The notes under the pieces: model-generated
The model's input: the letters and a program-made list of their open reading frames with translations, nothing else
Databases searched by the model: none
Told to the model about the DNA's origin: nothing
DNA from: JBFXJF01 sp050175155
GTDB taxonomy: Bacteria > Bacillota > Bacilli > Tepidibacillales > Tepidibacillaceae
Direction: 5' to 3'
DNA: 46,276 nt
Assembly (NCBI GenBank): GCA_050175155.1
Contig: JBFXJF010000017.1
Coordinates: 1-46,276, forward strand
Shown here: positions 6,718 through 13,544 of the stretch, piece by piece
Layout: each line of letters opens with the position of its first letter
How positions within the stretch are numbered: the first letter of the stretch is position 1
Made by a program: the position numbers and the translations under genes

Positions 6718-6897
6718 ATGAAACAGGGTAGAACTCCAACCAGACGACAAAAGATCGTTATTAAAAAAGCTGGTTTAGATCATAATTGTTGGCTAATTAC
6801 TAAAAACCTACTAAATGAGCTACATCTAGTTCATAGGAATGATACATGCAAAAAAACCATATTAAAGAAAGGGGAAAATTATGAAGTTATTTGTTAA
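6718..6897 (+). CDS. DUF6906-family small phage protein
   Basis: The 59-residue sequence MKQGRTPTRRQKIVIKKAGL then DHNCWLITKN...LVHR matches my memory of the DUF6906 consensus (MK-G--PTR-QK--IK--GL---NWL), found in many Firmicute phages without known function. The ribosome site TTGGAGG lies 9 bases upstream. Its 3' end overlaps the next gene by 17 bases in another frame, so translation is probably coupled. Confidence 0.8.
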   Translation: MKQGRTPTRRQKIVIKKAGLDHNCWLITKNLLNELHLVHRNDTCKKTILKKGENYEVIC

Positions 6898-7516
6898 AGT
6901 TTTTTTGGCCATGTTTCTAATACTTTCAATCTATGGAGCATACAGTGCTACAAAAATTTACGCTGATGCTGAAAATGACTATATTTTAGCTCTTGAGAAT
7001 CAAGTAGCTTTACTTGAAAATCAGGTCACTCAACTAGAAACGCATAACAATGTTCTTAAAGAACAAATTAGACTTTATGATGAACAAATATTGCTATTAG
7101 AAGAGTATATGCAAAAAAAAGATTCTGAGATTGATAGACTTATGGGTTTCGTAAGAACAACTGAGGATTATCATGAACTGGTTCGTATAGTGGAAGCAGA
7201 AGCTGGCGGGGAATCCTATGAAGGAAAAATGCAGGTAGCGTCAGTTGTAGTTAATAGGGTTAGCAAGGGCTTCGGGGAAACCGTTCATGATGTAATCTAC
7301 CAACCGAAACAATTTAGCCCAATACAAGATGGTAGATTCATAGAGGTTGAAATTAGCAACGATTCTATATTAGCTACTGAAGAGATCATCAAAAAGGGCA
7401 GCGCTTCAAACGCTTTGTACTTTATGAATCCCACTTTTGCTGCTGAAAAAAGTAGAGACTGGATGAGAACATTGACTTACGTTGCAACGGTTGGCAATCA
7501 TGAATTCTACCGTTAA
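6881..7516 (+). CDS. SleB-type cell wall hydrolase, exported or membrane-anchored
   Basis: The 211-residue protein has an N-terminal hydrophobic signal or anchor (residues 4-25), a coiled coil (about 31-90, with repeated ALENQVALLENQ), and a Hydrolase_2/SleB domain (98-211). The family hallmark IVEAEAGGES carries the probable catalytic E105, followed by 'EGKMQVASVVVNRV'. SleB enzymes are lytic transglycosylases of peptidoglycan, best known in spore cortex lysis. Its place in the early block, far from the lysis genes, is odd. AAAGGGG precedes the ATG. Confidence 0.87.
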   Translation: MKLFVKVFLAMFLILSIYGAYSATKIYADAENDYILALENQVALLENQVTQLETHNNVLKEQIRLYDEQILLLEEYMQKKDSEIDRLMGFVRTTEDYHELVRIVEAEAGGESYEGKMQVASVVVNRVSKGFGETVHDVIYQPKQFSPIQDGRFIEVEISNDSILATEEIIKKGSASNALYFMNPTFAAEKSRDWMRTLTYVATVGNHEFYR

Positions 7517-7667
7517 ATATAAAAAATGTAGAATATGCGGGCTAATTTGGCAAGTTAGTAGATTTAATCAAATTAATTATTATATATGCCCTTATCATCA
7601 AAAATATCAAAGGAGGAGAATTACTAATGCAAGTTACAATCACACTAACTACGGAGGAATACAATAA
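7500..7667 (+). CDS. Small cysteine-rich, zinc-finger-like protein
   Basis: About 55 residues starting MNSTVKYKKCRICGLIW. A CRICG knuckle and, 20 residues later, CPYH suggest one zinc site. The basic tail (KYQRRR) suggests nucleic-acid binding. It overlaps the 3' end of the SleB gene by 17 bases and the next gene by 41 bases, in different frames. I chose the ATG at 7500 over one at 7482 because it lies nearer the preceding stop; no strong ribosome site distinguishes them. Real gene status is likely but not certain. Confidence 0.55.
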   Translation: MNSTVKYKKCRICGLIWQVSRFNQINYYICPYHQKYQRRRITNASYNHTNYGGIQ

Positions 7668-7986
7668 GGCCATGGCTTCTGGGACATTACAAGCATTATG
7701 GGCCGTCACGGTTACGGGAAAATCAATACAAATAGGAGCCGAAAACCAACCGGATCAAGATACGGAGGCACAAAGCCAAATAGCTAAAAATAAAGAACCT
7801 GTAAATACAGCTGGTTTCACTAAATGTACCCTGGAAGATGTTAGATCAAAGTTAGCCCAATTAGCACAATCCGGAAAGCAAAAGCAAGTTAAAGAACTTA
7901 TTGAAAGTTTTGGTGCCTCAAAACTAACTGAAATTCCGGAAGAGAAATTTGGCGAACTGCTAAGAGCTGCTGAGGGGATAGTATGA
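7627..7986 (+). CDS. Phage protein of unknown function upstream of DUF2800
   Basis: A 119-residue protein with two parts: a short N-terminal beta region (MQVTITLTTEEYNKAM) and a C-terminal helical region (LEDVRSKLAQLAQSGKQKQV, then ESFGASKLTEIPEEKFGELL). Related helical tails occur in phage proteins next to DUF2800/DUF2815 genes and are presumed to belong to replication or recombination. AGGAGG lies 9 bases before the ATG. Its stop overlaps the DUF2800 start. Confidence 0.78.
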   Translation: MQVTITLTTEEYNKAMASGTLQALWAVTVTGKSIQIGAENQPDQDTEAQSQIAKNKEPVNTAGFTKCTLEDVRSKLAQLAQSGKQKQVKELIESFGASKLTEIPEEKFGELLRAAEGIV

Positions 7987-9158
7987 GTATAGCTCATATA
8001 GAACGTAAACATGCTATTCTTAGCGCTTCAGGATCTAAACGTTGGTTAACATGTACTCCAAGCGCTCAACTTGAACAAGAGTTTCCGGAACAAAAAAGTG
8101 AGTATGCCGAAGAAGGAACCTTTGCTCATGATTTAGCAGCATTACATCTTTCTAGGCAATTAGGACAGCTTACAAAACGTAGTTTCGAAACTCAACATAA
8201 GAGCGTTATAACTCATAAATATTACTCTCAAGAAATGTCGGAACACATAGAAAATTATGTTGATATAGTGCTAGAACGTGTTAACAAAGCACGTGTAATA
8301 ACTAAAGATACAATAGTTCTAATTGAACAGAAATTAGACTTTAGTGCATGGGTTCCTGATGGATTCGGTACCGGAGACGTTGTAATTATATCAGATGGCG
8401 CCATCGAAATAATAGATCTTAAATACGGAAAAGGAGTTCCAGTCTCTGCTGAAGACAATACACAAATGAGTCTCTACGCTCTTGGCGCGATTAGCCAGTA
8501 TGGAATTCTTTATGATATTGATATCGTGCGAATGACAATAGTACAGCCTAGATTGGATAACGTATCAACAGAAGAAATTTCAGCTAATAAACTTCTTGAG
8601 TGGGGAAACGAATATGTAAGACCACGCGCAACTATGGCCATTATGGGTGAAGGCGAATTTATTTCGGGAGAACACTGCCAGTTTTGTAGAGTTAGATTTA
8701 CTTGTCGAGCTCGAGCTGAGTTCAATTTAGAACTAGCAAAATATGATTTCAAAAAATCCACTTTATCCATTGAGGAAATAGCAGATATTTTAGCTCGAGC
8801 TGAAGAACTACAAAAATGGGCTTCTGAAGTACAGACATTCGCCCTTGATCAAGCTGAGAACCATGGCGTTAAGTATCCTGGATGGAAATTAGTTGAGGGT
8901 AAAGCTAATAGAAAATATACAGATGAAAATGAAGTTGCTCAAGCATTAATATCAGAAGGATTGGAAGAAGAAAAAATTTATAAACCAAAAGAAATCCTAG
9001 GTATCACAGCGATGGAAAAAGTACTTGGCAAGAAACAGTTTTCAAAACTTCTTGGGCATTTAGTAATTAGACCTCAAGGGAAAATTACATTAGCTCCAGA
9101 TTCAGATAAACGCCCAGAAATAAACAGCGTTGCATCCGCAAGAGAAGATTTTAAATAA
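7983..9158 (+). CDS. DUF2800 protein (PD-(D/E)XK nuclease-like)
   Basis: The 391-residue protein opens 'HAILSASGSKRWLTCTPSA', the DUF2800 signature. A nuclease-like core follows: GTGDVVII, then EIIDLKYGKG and 'DNTQMSLYALGA', matching the D...(D/E)XK...Q order of RecB/Cas4-type nucleases. A cluster CQFCRVRFTCRAR (about residues 231-243) could bind metal or iron-sulfur as in Cas4/AddB-like proteins. Next to a DUF2815 ssDNA-binding-like gene, it probably acts in recombination or replication of phage DNA. The start overlaps the previous stop by 4 bases. Confidence 0.88.
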   Translation: MSIAHIERKHAILSASGSKRWLTCTPSAQLEQEFPEQKSEYAEEGTFAHDLAALHLSRQLGQLTKRSFETQHKSVITHKYYSQEMSEHIENYVDIVLERVNKARVITKDTIVLIEQKLDFSAWVPDGFGTGDVVIISDGAIEIIDLKYGKGVPVSAEDNTQMSLYALGAISQYGILYDIDIVRMTIVQPRLDNVSTEEISANKLLEWGNEYVRPRATMAIMGEGEFISGEHCQFCRVRFTCRARAEFNLELAKYDFKKSTLSIEEIADILARAEELQKWASEVQTFALDQAENHGVKYPGWKLVEGKANRKYTDENEVAQALISEGLEEEKIYKPKEILGITAMEKVLGKKQFSKLLGHLVIRPQGKITLAPDSDKRPEINSVASAREDFK

Positions 9159-9183
9159 AACAACTAAAAAGGAGAAATGAAAG

Positions 9184-9735
9184 ATGACAACTAAAAACAA
9201 AGATACTCAAGTAGTAACAGGAAGGGTTCGCTTAAGTTATGCTAATTTATTTAAACCGGTAGCAATTGATGAGAGCCAGGAGCCAAAATATAGTTTATCA
9301 ATTTTGATTCCTAAGTCAGATAAAGTTACTTTAAAGAAAATAGCAGCAGCTATTGAAGCAGCTAAACAGGCGGGGGCTACTAAATGGGGTGGGAAAATAC
9401 CTGCAAATCTTAAAACCCCGCTGCGTGATGGTGATGAAGATCGTCCTGATCAAGAAGAATATGCAGGTCACTATTTTATAAACGCATCATCTAGACAAAA
9501 GCCAGGTATCGTTGACTCTAAGTTGAATGAGATTCTTGATTCAACAGAAGTATATTCCGGATGTTACGGACGCGTGAGTGTGAACTTTTATGCATTTAAT
9601 ACCGCTGGGAATAAAGGTATAGCTTGCGGACTAAATAATGTTCAGAAACTAGACGACGGAGACTATTTAGGAGGTCACTCTCGAGCTGAAGATGATTTCG
9701 AAGCTATAGATGATTCTGATGATATTTTAGGCTAA
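9184..9735 (+). CDS. DUF2815 protein, probable ssDNA-binding protein
   Basis: The 183-residue sequence has the DUF2815 pattern: VTGRVRLSYANLFKP, PKYSLSILIPK, then a long loop, 'YSGCYGRVSVNFYAFN' and GIACGLNNVQKL. It ends in an acidic tail (DDSDDILG) like that of single-strand binding proteins that recruit partners. In related phages this gene follows DUF2800 and acts as an OB-fold ssDNA-binding protein. The ribosome site AAAGGAG is 9 bases upstream. A hairpin follows the gene. Confidence 0.87.
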   Translation: MTTKNKDTQVVTGRVRLSYANLFKPVAIDESQEPKYSLSILIPKSDKVTLKKIAAAIEAAKQAGATKWGGKIPANLKTPLRDGDEDRPDQEEYAGHYFINASSRQKPGIVDSKLNEILDSTEVYSGCYGRVSVNFYAFNTAGNKGIACGLNNVQKLDDGDYLGGHSRAEDDFEAIDDSDDILG

Positions 9736-9743
9736 ACAAAAGA

Positions 9744-9768
9744 GGGGAATTTAACAGATTCCCCTTTT
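9744..9768 (+). terminator. Hairpin with short T run after the DUF2815 gene
   Basis: GGGGAAT (9744-9750) pairs with ATTCCCC (9758-9764), followed by TTTT. With so short a T run inside an operon it is likely a partial terminator or processing point that lowers downstream expression. Confidence 0.6.
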
Positions 9769-9789
9769 CAATAAAATCTGGGGGAGAAA

Positions 9790-10128
9790 ATGATGAACGA
9801 TTTCACAATTAAAACTCTTATTAAAGAATCACACGAAACGGCTATTAATAAAGGTTGGTATGAAGAACCTCTATCATTTGGTGAAAGAATAGCGCTTGTA
9901 CATACTGAACTTGCAGAGGCTTTAGAAGAATATAGAGACGGAAGAGGTATTAGAGAAATATATTACGAAGGTGAAAAACCTTGTGGTATTCCAATAGAAT
10001 TAGCAGATGTTTTATTAAGAGTATTTAGTATCTGCGGTAGTTTAGATGTTGATCTCGAGACAGCTTTAAAAGTTAAAATGGCGTATAACAAAACACGACC
10101 GTATAAGCATGGTGGGAAGAGATTATGA
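9790..10128 (+). CDS. MazG-like nucleotide pyrophosphohydrolase
   Basis: The 112-residue all-helical protein shows the metal-binding pattern of MazG/dUTPase-like enzymes: ALVHTELAEALEEYRDG, then IPIELADVLLRVF (the E-x-x-E and E-x-x-D pairs). Such enzymes hydrolyse (d)NTPs to monophosphates and adjust nucleotide pools or alarmones during infection. GGGGGAG precedes tandem ATGs at 9790 and 9793. It overlaps the polymerase start by 4 bases. Confidence 0.82.
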   Translation: MMNDFTIKTLIKESHETAINKGWYEEPLSFGERIALVHTELAEALEEYRDGRGIREIYYEGEKPCGIPIELADVLLRVFSICGSLDVDLETALKVKMAYNKTRPYKHGGKRL

Positions 10129-12065
10129 ATACTCTATCAATTGATATTGAAACGTTTAGCAGTGTAGATTTAATTAAATCTGGAGTTTACGCCTATACAG
10201 AATCTCCAGATTTTCAAATCTTACTTTTTGGTTACGCTTTTGATGATGAGCCTATTGGAATAATAGACTTGGCAAGGGGCGAAGAATTACCGCACAAAGT
10301 TAGAAACGCTCTAATGGACCCAAATGTAATAAAAACAGCCTATAATGCAAATTTCGAACGGATTTGTATTTCTAAGTATTTTCAAATTAATCTACAGATT
10401 GAACAGTGGCTGTGTTCAGCTGTACATTCACTTTATCTTGGGCTACCAGGTAATTTAAATGGAGTAGCAGAAGCCTTAAATCTTAGTGCTCAAAAAGATG
10501 CTTCAGGAAAGGCGCTCATTCGTTATTTTTCAGTTCCATGCAAGCCAACGCAAAAAAATGGTGGAAGAACCAGAAACCTCCCTGAACACGATTTAGAGAA
10601 GTGGCAACAGTTTAAGGAGTACTGTATACAGGATGTTGCTGTAGAACTAGAAATTAGAAAAAAGTTAGTTAGTTTTCCCGTTCCGGACTATGAATGGAAA
10701 TTATGGAATGTTGATCAAAAAATTAATGACACCGGGGTTCTAGTGGATAGGGATTTAGTAAATAACGCAATGGAATGCGATATATCGTATCGAGAAAGGC
10801 TTACCGATAAAGCAGTAAGTTTAACCGGTCTTAATAATCCAAATAGTGTAACACAACTAAAAGAGTGGCTTTCTGAAGCGGGATTAACGGTTGAAAGCTT
10901 AAATAAAAAAATAATATTTGAACTCCTTAAACAGAATGCGGATGAAACTATCAACCAAGTACTAAATTTAAGACAAGAGATGGCCAAAACAAGTATCAAG
11001 AAGTATGAAGCAATTCATAGATCAGTTGGTAATGATGATAGGGTCAGAGGGTTGTTCCAATTTTATGGGGCCAATAGAACTGGCCGATGGGCGGGAAGAC
11101 TGGTTCAAGTTCATAACCTCCCAAAAAATGAAATTAAAGACCTAAATCTAGCTCGGCAGCTGCTCAAAAATGGACAATACGAACTATTAGAATTGCTATT
11201 CGATAGTGTTCCAGACATTCTTTCTCAATTAATAAGAACAGCTTTTATTCCGTCACAAGATAGACAGTTTATAGTAGCTGACTTCTCAGCAATTGAGGCG
11301 CGTGTAATTGCATGGCTAGCCAGCGAGAAGTGGAGACTCGATGTTTTTAAAACCCATGGAAAAATCTATGAAGCTTCAGCAGCCAATATGTTTAAAGTCC
11401 CCATTGAAGAAATAACTAAAGGAAATCCACTTAGACAGAAAGGTAAGATCGCAGAATTAGCACTTGGGTACCAGGGAGCTAAAGGAGCTTTAATTCAAAT
11501 GGGCGCTCTTAATATGGGATTAACGGAGGATGAATTACCTGAGCTGGTTAACACATGGCGGGCTTCTAATCCTAAAATAGTTCAATTCTGGTCAGATATT
11601 GAACGAGCTGCAATAATGGCAGTACAGGAAAAAAAGCTAGTTAGGATCCAACATAATATTGCTTTATCTTATGAATCCGGAATGCTTTTTATTAGGCTTC
11701 CCTCGGGGAGAAGACTATCTTATGTTCGTCCTCACATTGAGATGGATAAAAAGTTTAATAGGCCTAAACTGACATATGAAGGGTCAGAACAAGGTAAATG
11801 GACCAGATTAGATACCTATGGCGGGAAGTTGGTTGAGAACATAACACAAGCTATTGCAAGAGATTGTTTAGCGGAAAGCCTTATTCGGTTATCCAATCAA
11901 GGCTATCAAACAGTAATGCACGTACACGACGAAGTAGTCCTGGATGCACCATATGAATCAGACTTAGAGAAAGTGATAAACACCATAAAAGAACCGATAT
12001 CATGGGCTCCTGGGTTACCTTTAAATGCAGATGGCTTTATAACAGAATACTACAAGAAGGATTAA
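10125..12065 (+). CDS. Phage family A DNA polymerase with 3'-5' exonuclease domain
   Basis: The 646-residue protein carries an N-terminal exonuclease domain (SIDIETFSS at residues 5-13, with acidic D7 and E9, and a later CIQDVAVE). Its polymerase palm and fingers show motif A ADFSAIEARV with D386, motif B starting R437 (RQKGKIAELALGYQG), and motif C VMHVHDEVVLD with D602-E603. It is shorter than bacterial Pol I and has no 5' nuclease domain, as is usual for phage enzymes. It is the replicative polymerase of the element. The start overlaps the MazG-like gene (ATGA). Confidence 0.95.
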   Translation: MNTLSIDIETFSSVDLIKSGVYAYTESPDFQILLFGYAFDDEPIGIIDLARGEELPHKVRNALMDPNVIKTAYNANFERICISKYFQINLQIEQWLCSAVHSLYLGLPGNLNGVAEALNLSAQKDASGKALIRYFSVPCKPTQKNGGRTRNLPEHDLEKWQQFKEYCIQDVAVELEIRKKLVSFPVPDYEWKLWNVDQKINDTGVLVDRDLVNNAMECDISYRERLTDKAVSLTGLNNPNSVTQLKEWLSEAGLTVESLNKKIIFELLKQNADETINQVLNLRQEMAKTSIKKYEAIHRSVGNDDRVRGLFQFYGANRTGRWAGRLVQVHNLPKNEIKDLNLARQLLKNGQYELLELLFDSVPDILSQLIRTAFIPSQDRQFIVADFSAIEARVIAWLASEKWRLDVFKTHGKIYEASAANMFKVPIEEITKGNPLRQKGKIAELALGYQGAKGALIQMGALNMGLTEDELPELVNTWRASNPKIVQFWSDIERAAIMAVQEKKLVRIQHNIALSYESGMLFIRLPSGRRLSYVRPHIEMDKKFNRPKLTYEGSEQGKWTRLDTYGGKLVENITQAIARDCLAESLIRLSNQGYQTVMHVHDEVVLDAPYESDLEKVINTIKEPISWAPGLPLNADGFITEYYKKD

Positions 12066-12091
12066 TAAATATCGGAAGGAGAACGATTAAA

Positions 12092-12327
12092 GTGAAAAAT
12101 ACTCTATTGGCGATTTAAATAATCATTTATTTGCACAATTAGAAAGGTTGGGAGAAGAGGATTTACAAGGGGAAAACCTGCAAGAAGAAATCGAGAGAGC
12201 AAAAGCTGTAACCTCAATTGCAAATCAAATAATATCCAACGGGAATTTAGTTTTACAAGCTGAGAAATTCAAAGCAGAAACCTTAGGCAGAAGCAAGGCA
12301 GACGCACCTAAAATGTTGGAGGGCTAA
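12092..12327 (+). pseudogene. Frameshifted small phage gene of unknown function
   Basis: After the ribosome site GGAAGGAG, a GTG at 12092 reads MKNTLLAI then stops. Dropping a 2-base CT in the ACTCTATT stretch (about 12101-12108) joins MKNT to IGDLNNHLFAQLERLG and an open frame to 12327, giving 77 residues that end APKMLEG. The joined protein fits a familiar small phage family next to polymerase genes. No usable start exists in the long frame except a rare ATT. A real frameshift mutation, a sequencing error or an atypical start are the choices; I favour mutation or error. Confidence 0.75.
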
Positions 12328-12330
12328 ACT

Positions 12331-13116
12331 ATGCCTCACCAATACACAAATGATCAAAAGAAGTTTATTCAAGAGGTCGCTCCCGGAAGGCACAATACAG
12401 AAATTACTGATCTATTCAATGCTAAGTTTGGAACTAGACTTAAAGAATCACAAATTAGAGGTTTTAAAAAAAATCATAAAATAAACAGTAATGTACCAAG
12501 AAAAAATACTGATAATTATGGTTTATTCACAAAAGAACAAAAAGAATTTATCGAAAAGAACGTAAAGGGATTACAGAACGATGAGCTAGCTACTCTTGTG
12601 AGTGAAACGTTTAATTTATCAATAACCGCTAAACAAATGAATACCTTTAAGAAAAATCACGGGCTGACTAGCGGAATAAACAAATGTTTTAAAAAAGGAC
12701 ATACACCAGTAAATAAAGGAACAAAAGGAATGTATAATGTCGGAGGCAATAAAACTTCATTTAAAAAGGGACAGAAACCTCTAAATTACAAACCAGTTGG
12801 AACTGAAAGGATTGACCGCGATGGTTACACTTTGATTAAGGTTTCTGATAAAGGAAATTGGCATGAACGTTGGAAGCTTAAACATCGAGTACTGTGGGAA
12901 AAAGAAAATGGACCCATACCGAAAGGTCATGTTTTACTATTTGCAGATAGGAATAAGAAAAATATCACATTAGATAACCTAATTCTCATTACACATAAAC
13001 AGTTAGCTCGTTTAAATAAAAATCACCTAATTGCAAATAATGCGGAGATAACCAAGTCAGCCGTTATTCTAGCAGACCTCTATAGCAAAATAGGTGATAG
13101 AGTGAGATCGAAATAA
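12331..13116 (+). CDS. HNH-family endonuclease with two N-terminal DNA-binding repeats
   Basis: This 261-residue protein has two similar 50-residue segments, 4-53 and 66-115 (YTNDQKKFIQEVAPGRHNTE against FTKEQKEFIEKNVKGLQNDE, both ending FKKNH), each probably an HTH-like DNA-binding unit. A linker with repeated FKKGH/FKKGQ motifs follows, then an HNH_3-type nuclease core (about 185-235: WKLKHRVLWEKENGPIPKGH, then NKKNITLDNLILIT). The usual second histidine position reads LLFADRN, as in some phage members. It may be a free-standing homing nuclease or a packaging-linked nicking enzyme. It starts 3 bases after the broken gene. Confidence 0.85.
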   Translation: MPHQYTNDQKKFIQEVAPGRHNTEITDLFNAKFGTRLKESQIRGFKKNHKINSNVPRKNTDNYGLFTKEQKEFIEKNVKGLQNDELATLVSETFNLSITAKQMNTFKKNHGLTSGINKCFKKGHTPVNKGTKGMYNVGGNKTSFKKGQKPLNYKPVGTERIDRDGYTLIKVSDKGNWHERWKLKHRVLWEKENGPIPKGHVLLFADRNKKNITLDNLILITHKQLARLNKNHLIANNAEITKSAVILADLYSKIGDRVRSK

Positions 13117-13152
13117 AGAATTTACGAGAAAGTTTAAAGGGGGATGAAACAG

Positions 13153-13524
13153 ATGATCATATATCTATCAGGACCAATGACTGGGCTTCCTAATTTTAAT
13201 TTTCATGAATTTAATAGAATGGCCAATTGTTTAAGACGTATTGGTTTAGATGTGATTAACCCGGCAGAAATAGTATCAAAGGATAAAAGCTGGGAAGATT
13301 TTATGAGAACCGACATTAAAGAACTTATGAGAGCCGATAAAGTAGCTGTCTTAACGGGATGGCAAAACTCAATGGGATCGAGATTAGAGGTTGCAATTGC
13401 CGCAGCACTTAATATGGAAGTCATAGATGCTTATACGCTTAAACCAATAAGGGTTATATCAGTAAATGGTTATAAAGAAGGCTTGAACATTGATAAGATT
13501 AAGCTAGATACTTACATTGGATAG
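13153..13524 (+). CDS. DUF4406 protein (nucleoside deoxyribosyltransferase-like)
   Basis: About 123 residues starting MIIYLSGPMTGLPNFNFHEF, the hallmark of DUF4406, a Rossmann-like family related to nucleoside 2-deoxyribosyltransferases. The middle WEDFMRTDIKELMRADKVAV and GSRLEVAIAAALNM carry the conserved D and E positions. It probably acts on nucleotides or a modified base. I prefer ATG 13153, nine bases after GGGGG, over the ATG at 13144 that directly abuts the ribosome site. Confidence 0.85.
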   Translation: MIIYLSGPMTGLPNFNFHEFNRMANCLRRIGLDVINPAEIVSKDKSWEDFMRTDIKELMRADKVAVLTGWQNSMGSRLEVAIAAALNMEVIDAYTLKPIRVISVNGYKEGLNIDKIKLDTYIG

Positions 13525-13544
13525 CAGAAAAGAGGTCAGTAAGT

